From assembly GCA_914767715.1 (NCBI GenBank), contig OU612068.1:7938001-8002000 (forward strand): 64,000 bases of DNA, given 5' to 3'. The stretch is from Membranipora membranacea (Eukaryota > Bryozoa > Gymnolaemata > Cheilostomatida > Membraniporidae). Both the position numbers and the translations under genes were made by a program. The notes below the pieces were generated by a model. The model saw nothing but the letters and a program-made list of their open reading frames with translations. It ran no database searches and was not told the DNA's origin. Shown here in pieces: positions 15,201 through 27,600 of the stretch (position 1 is its first letter; each line of letters starts with the position of its first letter).

Positions 15201-18200
15201 TGCTTAAATTTAAATTTAGCTCTCTTGTGTCTTGTTCAAAGAAGAATACCCACTGTGAGTAATTGGCCCTGTGGGGTTTTCTTATTATTATTCAACAGAC
15301 ATGACAGATTATACGCTAATGTGAGATTGAAGATGATTAATTATCACTCATAAAAAGAATCACTCTTTGTTTTGTGGAGAAAGTCACTCAATTCTGAATT
15401 TATCTAGCGATTTATAAACTTAAGATATAAGAAACAATAGCTAATTGGAGCCTATGTACAGGTGTTTCAATAATTGAACTAGTCGAAAATCCTCCACCAC
15501 ATTGTAATGAAAATTCAATCCACAACTGAAATTTTTTGAATGATATTGGCAGTTGAATTGACTTTCACCTTCTTGTTACAGAGTTATAAAAACCGATAGT
15601 CTGGTGTGTGACTGTAAGATATCATGGCTGCCTCCGTGGTTACAGGACAAACGTCTCACCACCAGAGTGCAGGCCACATGCACTGTCCCAAAGTCACTTA
15701 AAGGTCAAAGCATATTCAACATCCAGACAGACCAGTTTGTGTGTGATCGTAAGTATATTACTTGTATGTATTTGTACTTATTGAAGGTGGTAAACAGATT
15801 TGTGTGCTCGATGATGTCACAAAGGCAATCTGGTCCTCTTTTAGCAGCATGTGTTTGGTCCTGGGAAATGCACTCGAGAGGTTAATAGCTCCCAAGCGTG
15901 TCAGAACACCTTTCAAAATTATAGCCTTGGGGCGGCCTGCACAGCGTAACCAATAAATTTTTATTATAATAAATATAATTTTCATTTGATTAAGCCAATA
16001 CTTGAAGACTTATGGCGTTATATCCCCCACTTGAAAAGGTGTCTGAATTGACATGACTTACATTTATTTATTACGGCATCGTTTCTGGGATGTGATAAAA
16101 AGCGGCAAAGCCCTTATGTTATCGCTGACTGATATGTGCTGCTATATTTGTATAAACAAACCACGCCAACTGACATCATTTCATAGCCAAATAACTACCT
16201 CCGTTACCCATTCGGCAACCAATTTGGTCCATTAACTACTGCCTTCACTAGTGCAAATTAGGAAACTTAAGCTAATAATGCTGTCGTAATCGTTTGCAGA
16301 CTGCCCATTCATTCCCAAAATGAAATGCAGCCAGCAAAAATAATGGATTCCATAAGCCAGGAGGTGTGGATGTATGAACATCATTAGTACCAAAACAGAA
16401 CCTTGGGAATATAACATAATACTGGCTCTGTTTTTTGTTTTTCCAAGAAATGATGATGTTCAGTTTGCAATGATACAATAATTTGTTTCACACTTTGGAA
16501 TCCAAAACAGATTCATTGTTTGTGGTCTAAGTTCCTGAAATAAATGCACTTATACAGTATGGCTGTCCTCTTCCCCTCCCCTACATATATTCGCAAATTT
16601 TGATTAATAATGAAAGTATCATATTATTATTATATTATATATTATATGATTTATTTTGTATTATTGTATATATATATATATTTGTAGCCGGAGAGATGCC
16701 TGTCACACCATTTATTACACGAGAGGTACAGCCTACCAATGTGCTGAAGGGAGCTAATGTGACCCTCACATGTATCGCCACCACAAGCAGCCAATCATCA
16801 GTCGAGGTCGAGTGGATCAAGGATAACAAGGTACAGCATAACTAATTTAAATGGAACTGTTTTAACATGATAATATGTTTCTTGAAATTTCTTGTAAAGG
16901 CAACTGATGTGTATTTCTGTTTAAAAAAATCAGGAGATAAACCCAATGTACACCATCATTTTTCAACTAACACTTTTGATTAATGACAGGAATTTTGAAT
17001 TGCATGAGAAGCAAATTAAATTCCCTGAAATGAGAAGAAAATGGCCTTCAGGGGAATTCAAAATAATGGCATTTTCATCATGTCAAGGTGTATATATGTA
17101 AATATATTGACAGGTCAAAAGTGCAAGCATTCATTATCATTCATTTCCAGGTTGTCAAAATCAAACACTTCATGAATTGAACTAAGTTTCAAATCGAAAA
17201 TGTGATTTGTTGAGCACTCCCACCTTGATATGTTGATTCATCACTGGTGACAATCTATTCCTCCTGTCTTGTTATTTTTCACAGTCAAGAGTTCTAATTA
17301 GGAATTTATAATCATTGGTATAATTGTCTTTATGAGGACTTGTTTGGTTACTGGTATATAGCTGGGTCAAGTGGAGGCCATAAACATATATTGTATATGC
17401 ATATGGTGGAGGCTTCATCTTAGGTCTGACAAAAAAAATGTCACATAAGCATATAGCTTCATGTGAGAATACCAAGCCTACTGTCAAACAAGTAATATTG
17501 ATGATGTGTCCATAGCCCACAGAATTTACAGGTTGTGGTAAATTTGTAATTTTATACTCCAGATATAGCTTGTTTGAGAGAGGATTTGATATACCAAAAT
17601 AAAGCAAAAAATAAAACACCATGTTCAATTGAACGATATAGATATCAATAAACCGTTGACATCAACATTCACATTTTCTTCATAACATTTTTATGCAGAT
17701 AATCCCAAACACCAGCGGACAGATAGAGACAGACGCCAGCACAGCTGATGGCCGTGTAGCTCTGTACACAACATATCTGAAGCTGACCAACGTAGACCAA
17801 TCAAACGAGGGAGAATATCAGTGTGGCTTCAAGAATGACTTTGGAAGAGACTACTCTGACAACGCTAAGCTACAAGTTCTTGGTAAGTTATCAAGGCAGA
17901 CAAAACTTGATTGAACTCTTTAAACTAATAGATATTATGTCTCGCCATTCCACTCCAGGTTTTGGATGGATGCGGAAAGATACTCTTCTTCGTGCTTGTG
18001 TGTTTTGGTCTGCTGAGTCATGTATGTAATAAATGTATGTAGATAATGTAGTTAATCCCCTTTGGAATCCATATTCATAAGACTATTGGTTGTTTGAGGG
18101 TAAACCCTGTGGTATGTTTGTGGATGTTTACACTATTGCATCATTGGATTGGTAAACACTCTTTGTAGTTGGAGAGTAAAGTTCTCTGTACAAAGAAGAG

Positions 18201-21200
18201 CTGTGTTAGCCTTTGACAGTTTAACTTGATTGCCTAACTCTTAGCATTCCTTGGTAGGCTCGTGTCAATGCCTAATATCTCAATACAGTTTGTGCAGTCA
18301 AATTTGAATCTCAGGTCATAGCTATTCAGAGCCATTAAAATGTAAATTTGACCACACTCCACTCTTAATTTGTGTAAACAAGGCACATTTACTAGCTGAA
18401 CACTCATCCATCTACAGTTCAATTCTATTAAATATATTGTAGGAGCAATAGCTATCCTCACTTTTACAGCATCAGTTGCAAAGCAGTATATTTACAGATA
18501 ACAATGGCATTTTTCCTAATTTACAGTTTTCCCATCATTCACTAACATACCAAACAACGTCACAGTTAAGACCGGCCAAGATGCGAAATTCCTCTGTGCA
18601 GCTCAAGGCTATCCACAACCTTATCTCTCCTGGAGTAAGGACGGTGGTGCAAACTTTCCAGCTGCAGTGGCCAGACGATTTCAGGTGAATCCGGATAACT
18701 TGAATGAGTTTATCATCACAAATGTACAATGGGAGGATAGAGGTACTTACTACTGCAACGCCACTAACATCGCTGGAAGTATCATCACCAACGCCACTGT
18801 GAACGTCATGGGTAAGTGAAACTGTGGATACGCTCAAGAATAATTTTGGACTCGGAAGTCAGCTATTTGTGATTTTTCTCAACTCTGGTAAATTTGTTTT
18901 AGAATAAATGAGCGACAAGATAATGTTTGTCTCTTCATTGGGGCTTTTCCATGTAGCCATACAAGTTGTGCCATTCATTAGTGAGTCATGTCACCTTTTA
19001 GCTGATAGACAACTCGATGCTGATGATTGTCTTTTTTTATGGTTGAAAAGTAGTGTTTTTGCTACCTTCCCACCTGCTGCTATTTTCCTGTATTATTCAT
19101 ATGACATGTTCTGTTTTGGTAACTTTTAGTGCCACCAATGTTTACTGAGCAGATCTCATGTACACATACTCAGGATGGTGACTGGTTACTGAGATGCCAG
19201 GCTGATGGTAACCCCAAAGCACCCATTGTCTGGTATAAGGATGGACAAATCATTCAGGTAATTACTCTACTCATAACTGTGATCTGATGTCTGTGACATA
19301 TATCCACAACTGCCCATCTATATTATGTATAATCCTATGTGCATTTCCCATATTGTCAACTGAGTAATACATTGCAAAATACAGATAAACCATTAAGTGG
19401 GAAATAGTGTGTTGCAACATATATCGGGAAATTTGTTTGGGTTGGGCTGTATTTTCTACTACTAAATTTTTGAGAATTTATTGCCATTCTAATAGCTGCT
19501 ATGGCCACCTGTGACATGGCTTAGCCTTAGACTTGTGGTCATAGTAAGCTTTGGATGATCGATAGTACATGAATTACTGGTGGAGAAAGTGATTTGTCTG
19601 ATTTAAGTTTCCACCAATCAATCCTGATTCCAATAGAGAAGTTGAGCAGCTCCTGGAAAAAACACTATCTTGGTTTGTTTTGCTGAAATCCATTAGAGAT
19701 GCTGTACAACAGCAAAAAATCTGCCAAACTCTTATACACTTGAAAATGCTTTTTGTCGAATTGTCTGCAAAATATTATCATTATTTGATGGATAAAATAG
19801 CTGAGAGCAGTTAGATTGTTGCTATGGTTAGCTCTGGTTAATAGTAGCCTAAGGAATGGATTGACAGTGACAGATGTGTGGTGGTCTGGTTATGCAATGA
19901 TATGGTTGCTGGTTGCAGAAGTTGTCAGAAATGTCACACTGTTCCATCTTTGCAGACATGCTCTGTTGGGATGGTTAGTATATCAACATGGTGTCAGCAT
20001 GAGGAGAGCCTTGACATCAGAACATTCCATAATTCACTCACTCAGTTCACTGCTTTCGAAAACATGTATAAATGTATAAAACTTTTCTTTGTTTTCAGGC
20101 CAGTAAGAAATACATTTTCTCGGTCACATATAACAACTTGTTTATCATTGATGGCACACCGGAAGATTCTGGTATCTACATGTGCTCGGCCAGAAACCTG
20201 CTTGGACAAGTCACCCAGCAGTGTGAGATCAACGTCAACGCCTTCTCCACTACCGAGGTAAGCTTATGAGGCTCATGCGCGATAGACAGGGATATAGTTA
20301 AGATATAGTTAAGAGATTGTGTAATGGTATTTAAAAAAAATTGTGGATTGAAGTCCTCAGTCCCCAGTCTGTAGGCTAGGACTGAGCCAATGTATTGTAA
20401 ACAATATTTACAGGAATATGCAAACAGGAATTTATGGGCAAGCTTGCAAATAAGGCCATTAAAAGGGTAAAAAACATCCCTTCAAGTTGTTGACTTCAAT
20501 GCTCAGCTTCCAAGTTCAAAGCATCCCATCTATCTTCACCATCGGTCACAGAGCCATGTTGTTTTATATCAGCACAGTTTCATTCATTTGTGGTTTGGAA
20601 GGATAATATTGGTTCACTTCACCTGTAACTTGGTATGTGGTATGTGTTATGAGGTATATGTGGTTAGAAAAAACAAGTAAAAGTTGTACTCACAAACAAG
20701 GTCAAAACGTCAAGCTATAAAAGTTGGTTAGAGTTAGTCTCACACATATTCACCTTACATTCACCCTTTTATTTGCAGGCCGTACCAATAGATCTGGATG
20801 GTGGTTCAACCAAACGTTCCACACAGCTTGACCAGAACACCATAACAGGACTCATAGTTATAGCTGTGGTATGCTGCGTGGTCGGTACGTCTCTTGTCTG
20901 GGTCGTCATTATCTATAAAACCAGAAGAAGACAAAATGGCGGAGATGGAGATGAGACTAATGTACCCCTGAATGGGGGTGTGAAACCTGGTGGCAGCACT
21001 CACAAGATAGGAGACAGCGTTAGTAATAGCAGCAGTCAAACCAAGTCTGATAGTTTCCTAGGTAAGCCTGTCTATTGCCCCTTCTTAGTTATTCATGTAA
21101 GGTGTATTATCATAACCAGAAATATGTGCAGCTGTCTACAAGCCATTTTGTAATAAACCTTGACATAGACCAAATCAGCTATAAATGTGAATGCATGTTC

Positions 21201-23099
21201 AGGTCTTGTCTTCAGGGCAATAAGCGGGCAATACAATTACGTCCCTACTTCACTTCACTACTTCACAACATGCTCTTTGTTTTATTCAGAGTATCGAGGA
21301 GGGATGAGGGATTCACCGAGTGCTTTTAGTAAGACTAGAGGGCAATTTCCTACCATGGACTCTGAACTAGCTGCTGCAATGGAGCCTCTGAATCCTAACC
21401 AAGAGTCACAGGATAGTTTGATGCATGATTCAGGATATATACACGCCTACCCTCACCACACCATGGGTGGATATAGGACCACAGGCCATCAGAACATGAT
21501 GCCAGTATCAGCTTCAGATTATTATGTATCAGAGAATGCACACCCATTCAGCACATTCCAGCCCAGCAGACATCATCGTATCCACCAAGTGCCTCATCAA
21601 CACAGGAAACAGCCTAACAACAGACTCCATAGCAGTATCTCTGCTGAGTATATACCTTATATAGACAAAAGGCATCCACCGCCTGACTTAGCACGTCTGC
21701 TACATCAATTGCGGGCACCTAACCAGCCCCCGCAAGCTGTAGTCACTCCTGTACATAAACACCATAGACCTACAGCCAACAACTCTACACATCACATAGC
21801 CTACGAAGAGCCAGGTAAGAATAGACTTGTAGTTAGTTACCTCCACTTGTTTCTTATTTTAGCTCATGACCTGGTTAAAATTGAGACATTCATATGAATG
21901 GTTGTTTCATTGGCCAGTTCATAGGTTTGTAGTAGGGTGATGTTGAGTTAACTCAGTGCAAACTGATATTTCTATCCGGGTCAAGTTACCTTATACACTA
22001 GACTGCTATTCTGCAATAGTGGTGCCACAAGATACATAATGGCCCGCTAATGTTTTCATATAAAACACAAATTTGTGAGAATAGCTGGGATTATTCTCAT
22101 GATAATGCCGCTAAAGACATTAGTTCACTTTGTTAATTGTAACAGCAAAGAAAATGTACTACATGCTGCGATGTAAAACAAGTGTACTTCAAAAATAATT
22201 CTCTTGTGTTTACGAGATCTGAGTTATTACCAGGTTTCTCTATTTGATATCCATTCAAACAGGAGTTGAGAACATGGCACTGTTCCGGAATGCGTGTTGC
22301 CATTCACCTATTACATTTGTCGCTATGAAGTGCTCTTGAGGAGAGCAGCCTCTGTTTGAGGGAAACAGCTGTGTTTGACAGGGGATGTTTGTTTGTTCTT
22401 GTAGGTTATATGAACTTACCACGTTCTGCTGTGACACCAACTCTACCAAAGAACAGCAGTGGTGCGGCGGTATCACCTGACCCTCATCAAAGTGACTATA
22501 TGAATCTAGAGCCTAAAGATACGCATATATATCAAAACACTAGCATATTAAACATCCCATCAGGCACACCAGGGTTAGTGAGGCCTGATAGTGAAATAGA
22601 GACTAGTAATCGTAGGCTGGGTAGTACAGCAAGCAGGTTGGATAGTGATACTGATGGCAGAGAAAGCAGTAGTAGTCCTGATAGTACTAGAAGTAGTAGT
22701 GAACCAAGCAGTACTAGCCAATCCAATGATGGGTCATTAGATGATGACCAATCAAGTGACTCTAATGGTGCTAATGATCAACAAGTGCATATAAGTAACA
22801 ATTCTCCCTTCAAACCGAGACCAACAGGTCCAAGAAGTGAAACTAAAAGTGCAGACACTACACAAGACCCAAACAGCAATGATACATCAGGAAACAGCTC
22901 CAAGTTTTACTCTCGTTCTGCTAATGACACTGTATCTAGTGCTGCCGCGCTGTCTCCGAGGAGGAGGGAAGGCATGGCCGATAGCTCGTTTGTAGAACGA
23001 AAATATGGCCTTATTTTTACTGATGATTATCCAGGCTGCCAGAATGAAACCAAAACGAGTGATATATCGAGGAACAGTCAAACGTCAAGACACTTGTAG
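3201..23099 (+). CDS. LRIG: LRIG-family receptor (LRR and Ig domains, single-pass membrane protein)
   Basis: Twenty exons: 3201-3367, 7419-7493, 9454-9528, 9754-9825, 10807-10944, 11303-11446, 12846-12989, 13270-13341, 14102-14173, 14458-14601, 14926-15153, 15582-15748, 16688-16830, 17699-17882, 18527-18811, 19130-19257, 20099-20257, 20779-21061, 21290-21814, 22405-23099. Sum 3,900 bases, 1,299 residues. Seen: a signal peptide (about residues 1-22), a Cys-rich LRR cap, about 16 LRRs (56-444) with NxL/LxxN signatures, a C-terminal LRR cap reading CDCKISWLPPWLQDK (445-499), three Ig domains (500-608, 609-703, 704-797) with paired Cys and DxGxYxC, a membrane span at about 821-845 followed by KTRRR, and a roughly 450-residue Ser/His/Asn-rich tail. 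Known of the family: LRIG proteins sit at the cell surface and modulate receptor tyrosine kinase and BMP signalling. The cap and membrane span closely match vertebrate LRIGs as I recall them. The first ATG with a signal peptide was taken as the start; 5' non-coding exons are not resolved. Confidence 0.95.
14288..14381. mobile_element. Short foldback element in LRIG intron 9
   Basis: Perfect 20-base arms at 14301-14320 and 14349-14368 enclose a T-rich centre that itself pairs partly (GTTTTG with CAAAAC). The 9-base sequence CTAAGAACT occurs on both sides, at 14288-14296 and 14373-14381, as a target-site duplication would. It lies wholly within an intron. It could be a very small foldback transposon or the remnant of one. 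Confidence 0.6.
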
Positions 23100-23703
23100 C
23101 ACATGCTACTATGAAAACTTGATGATCAGGAGTCGTCTTCCAGAAGAAGAGATAAATCCAAAGTCATCCTGTTTTTTCGACTTCATATTTTTCACCAACT
23201 AATTTTTTTATGCTCAAATTTAATGAACCATAGATCTGAGTGTCCCGAGGACATTGCTGAGTTTGTGACTTTGTGTCATAAACTTAAATAACTGTACAGT
23301 CATTTGCCAAAACTTGTATTATAGTGTAAATAATTTAATGACTTTTTATAGCTTTTTAGTTTTATTTTTTATCGATACTGGCTTTAGTTTTCTACCTGGC
23401 AAACATGTTAAATGTCAATTGACTGCTCAGTTTTAGAATGTCAATGTTATCTCTGTTACTCAAGTTAAATTGGACATTAACATATACATGTATTAGATGT
23501 CAAACCTACACATCAATTTTACCTACAATAATCAAATTAACACTTTGGTGAACAGTATGATTGACGCATGTAAATTATTGTGAATTGTGAAATTTTTTGT
23601 TCTTATCTGTATATTTTCAGCGCCCACAAAGAATTCCTCATTTTCCAGCCTTTCAACTGTAATCATGTTATATTTGTTTTACTTGAACACATCAAGTGAC
23701 AAT

Positions 23704-23709
23704 AATAAA
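23704..23709 (+). terminator. Poly(A) signal, LRIG
   Basis: AATAAA about 600 bases after the LRIG stop codon, in AT-rich sequence. Confidence 0.45.
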
Positions 23710-24064
23710 TAATAGAAATCTTAAAAACAAAATACACTGCAAATAGTGATATCTTCATAGACAACTCTATGGTACCTCAGAGAGGAGTATAAATTTTATC
23801 AGTAACAACGGAAAATAGTATGTGAGTGGATTATAAATGGAAAGAATAACTAGTGTCATAAATACATGTTATGTATGTCTATGTAAGTCTATGTGTTACC
23901 GATCACAGGTGGGAGAGGAATATGTAACCATTATTCAGTGTGAACATGAGGGTAATATGGTTCCATATTGATAAAAAGTCATTGGAAAACAAGTGATTAA
24001 AATGACAGCTTAGTCATACTTCAGTGATTTGGAGTTGCCCTGACAGTGACAAAGGGAAGACAAC

Positions 24065-24070
24065 TTTATT
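24065..24070 (-). terminator. Poly(A) signal, dehydrogenase gene
   Basis: TTTATT on the + strand (AATAAA on the - strand), about 545 bases past the dehydrogenase stop. Other sites are possible. Confidence 0.3.
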
Positions 24071-24614
24071 TTGACCAATTTGCGTAGACCATAACAAGAT
24101 GGCAATCCTTACCATCCTATCACTATTGATATCATACCTAGCCGATAGCTTCAAGTATGATAAAGGGCAGCTGTTGTCTGAATCTTTAATGCAGCTCATA
24201 ATCAGAACATTGGTCTATGGCAACAAATCTATGGCTGAGCCACAAAGATGGATAAAAAACAGGATTAATAATGATATTAGTGCACATAAATATTTGTAGA
24301 CTGAGCAATATCACTTTTAGAAAGTTATGACTAAGCGATCACTATCTACTTGAGACAGAATGTTGCCTGACAAGGCAGTTACCTATTAACTTAGCCTGAG
24401 ACAGACCAAAGCGATGGTTTTTGTTGATAACAGAAGTGATGGCGGGGTCGACAGTTCGCCCTCTGACTGCCACTATTATTTCCACTTGCATGCTGCTGCT
24501 CCTTCCGATAGAGATATCAGATCATCAGACATCAGATCAAATGCTCATGTTAGTAAGGATGACGTGATATCCGATATGATGTACCATCTAGAACCTCCCT
24601 TACTAGAGTTCATC

Positions 24615-27600
24615 TCAAACTGTGCTATGGAGGCTGATGTCATCAAAACCATCATCTTTACTGAGTTCTGCTAGTTTTCTAGTTAAATTCCAAACATTGT
24701 GTCTAAGCTCTCTGTCATATGATTCTATAGATGACCTCTCCGTGACCCCTTCCTCATAGTATGCACCGGTTGAGCCTGCAGAAATAGAGGTACGAGATAT
24801 TAAATACATTTACTGACAGAAACAATGCTTCTAATTTCCTCTCCTTTGAATTAAATAACAGAGTGGCAGGGTTTTGAACGCTTTGGTTTCTTAAATCAGG
24901 GCAGCAGTACACCACTTTCATGTCAATCACAAACTGTGCATTAAAATACTCATATGTTTGCAGGCAACCTTGATGACGGAGATGACTTCTTGAGTGATAC
25001 AAATGATTGTAGATGAGGATCCCTTAAGAAACCTAGAGAGAGAGAGTGATAGATTCTAATAATGCCAATAGAATTTCAGATTTGAATATATTGAGTCATC
25101 TTCTCACAATATTTTGATATACAAGTGGGGACAACTCGAATCATCTATTTCTATAACCGCCATGTCATGTCATCAGGGAGTTTGGGTCCCAAACTCCCTG
25201 ATGTCATGATCATAACTGCAAACATGCTGGAAAGGGTTAAATAGCTGACAGTGTTTCCTGTCTACTTGAGGTATTCATATTGAATTTGCTTGAAAGCAAG
25301 TCAGGATATTTGGATAAGCTGTCATACCTTTGTATTTGTCTGAAGATGCAAGCAGGGCTATCTGTTTGCCAGCTTGGCGTTTTGTATGGGTGATTTTGGC
25401 ACATCTCAATAAATAATGCAGGCAGAAAAGTTTGAAACCTCGACTAATTTTATTGTCTCTCTGATGAAGCTGGGTGCTGGGTACTGTACCTGAAATGTAA
25501 GGGTAATTATCTAATGAGATGAAATATGAGCAGGCGATGTTTCTGGCTATACCAGCATGCACAGAGAGGGAATGTTATACATCTTGAGATACTCTCAACG
25601 GCGGAAACTACGGATAAACTCTTGAATGCAGTTTCAAAGTCCGCTGGTTGGGAGATTACTTCTATACTAATACTAGGAACTAATAATACTAAAACTAATT
25701 CACTAGACTAGAAGCAAGATGAATAGATGAGCAACCAGCCCTAGAACAAGTAAGCTTAACTATTTGAAAAATTGAGGATATGTTTTGTGTGCTAGATGCA
25801 TACCATGGCCACCCAAGTCTTAATTTACACTACCCATATTCCAGGCATCACCATAGCCCTAGATTATACAGTCACCTTAGCCCTAGATCATACATACCAG
25901 GGTTGACAGCGTTAACAGTAACACCTGTGCCTTGTAAGCTGTCAGCTAACTGGTATGTGAACAAGACATTGCAGAGTTTACTGTTCTTATAAGCCTGTAC
26001 TCCTGAGAATGTTCCCTTCTTGGATAACTGAAAGTTGTCTAAATTTATCTCTGTTGTACCTGCAATATTATGAAAGTTACATACAATCATACATCCGCGG
26101 CCTAGTGGGGATTTCAAAGGATACTACAAAATGCTTTTGCAAGAAAGTTTTTTTTGTGGTTGTATGTTAGGGAGTCTTGTAATTAAAAACAGCCAAAGTC
26201 ACTATCAGATTGTTCCTTGCTGAATAGGCAAGACCTGCTAGAGGAACCTGAGGGAACTCAATTGCTCATTCTAATTTCAAGACCCCATCTATCACAGTTA
26301 GTGGTTGTAACTATTGTAGGAATTGGCTTCAACTTAATTTTATGAAAACCATTCAGGAATGTTGATGATGCCATTGAAGAAAAAAAGGATAAGCCTATAG
26401 CCATTATAGTTAGGATAAAGGTACTACAATTAAATTTTGAACCTCATCACGGATAGATAGCTGGCAAGTTATGAAGAATGATATCATTAAGATCCCATGA
26501 ATTATAACTCTGAAATATGGCCTTATTTGTAAAACATGGGACAAATAATTCCATGTATGCAAACTATGGGAGGAATTTTACCTACACCCAGAAACTGTGC
26601 CAAATATGCTGTCATGGTACGACAAAATTTGGAAAATTTGGTGGTTCCATTACATTCAAGTGATAAATATTTTATATGTATTGACAAGTGCAGTGGGAAC
26701 ATTGACAAGTGATTTTAGGAATTCAAATTCGCATTTTTACTGGCAGAAAGAAGGATATGACACATCTTTATATCATTTGAAGTATTTTGTGAAATGCTGG
26801 GAAGACTTGCCAAAATTTGAAACTAAACAATTCTTACATTGTGAGTTTGAATCTTTGAGAATGGATTCAGTTATATAATTGGTAACTTGATACGCCAAGT
26901 CATACTTACATAGCATTCCTCAGTTATAAGTCTTGAAGAAGATATGAGATAAGCAAAAACCAATCAATCTTTTACTTTACAAACTGATCTGTAGCATAAC
27001 CACAGGCAGATTTGCTTATAGATATCACACTGAGCATACCATATTCCTCAGAGCTCTTGGGTTGGGCCTGCACTCCCCCTTCTCTAGGAGATAAGCAATC
27101 ATTAGGAGGGCTTTTTGCCCCCCCCCCCCCCCCCGATGCGCAACAATAGTATTAGCTTATTTAGTTAAGTAGACCATTTTTTACCTGATACTTTTTCCGA
27201 GTCATGAGCTGAGCATGTAACATTGATAATCCTGGCATCGCCCGTCATATGAGCAGCTGTGACCAGTAAGTCCATGAGTAAATGTGTCAGCAGGAATGGA
27301 CCTACAAATATACATGGAACATAACTCCAACATCTAGATTTTACTGTGTGGGTAGGTATTGAGTGTACTTTTAAATTCATCGTCTGCTACACTTTCAGCC
27401 TGATTAGAGCTGAAAGCAAACAGAATATAAGTTTCCTCAAAGGAATTTTTAATTGACTTGATGAAACTGTTGATGAAATCTGAAAATCAATAAGTCTAGA
27501 GAGCAAAAAAGTGAAGTAAGTTTCTTTATGTAATCATAGACTAATAGCTATGACTTTTTAGTATATTTACTAATAGCATGAATCGATGATTATAGAATTA

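Larger units (their letters stand above)
23100..24614. other. Convergent intergenic region, LRIG and SDR 3' UTRs
   Basis: This is the gap between the LRIG stop and the stop of the oppositely oriented dehydrogenase. It holds a + strand poly(A) signal at 23704-23709 and a - strand signal at 24065-24070, so the two transcripts probably end without overlapping. The region is AT-rich and I see no other gene. Confidence 0.6.

Noticed and set aside
19816-20261. Long + strand frames spanning the end of LRIG intron 16 and exon 17
   Set aside because: The splice model using 20099-20257 in another frame gives a perfect Ig domain with DSGIYMC. The longer frames are in the wrong phase.
24414-24674. 86-residue + strand frame
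   Set aside because: It overlaps the last exon of the dehydrogenase in antisense and has no features of its own.
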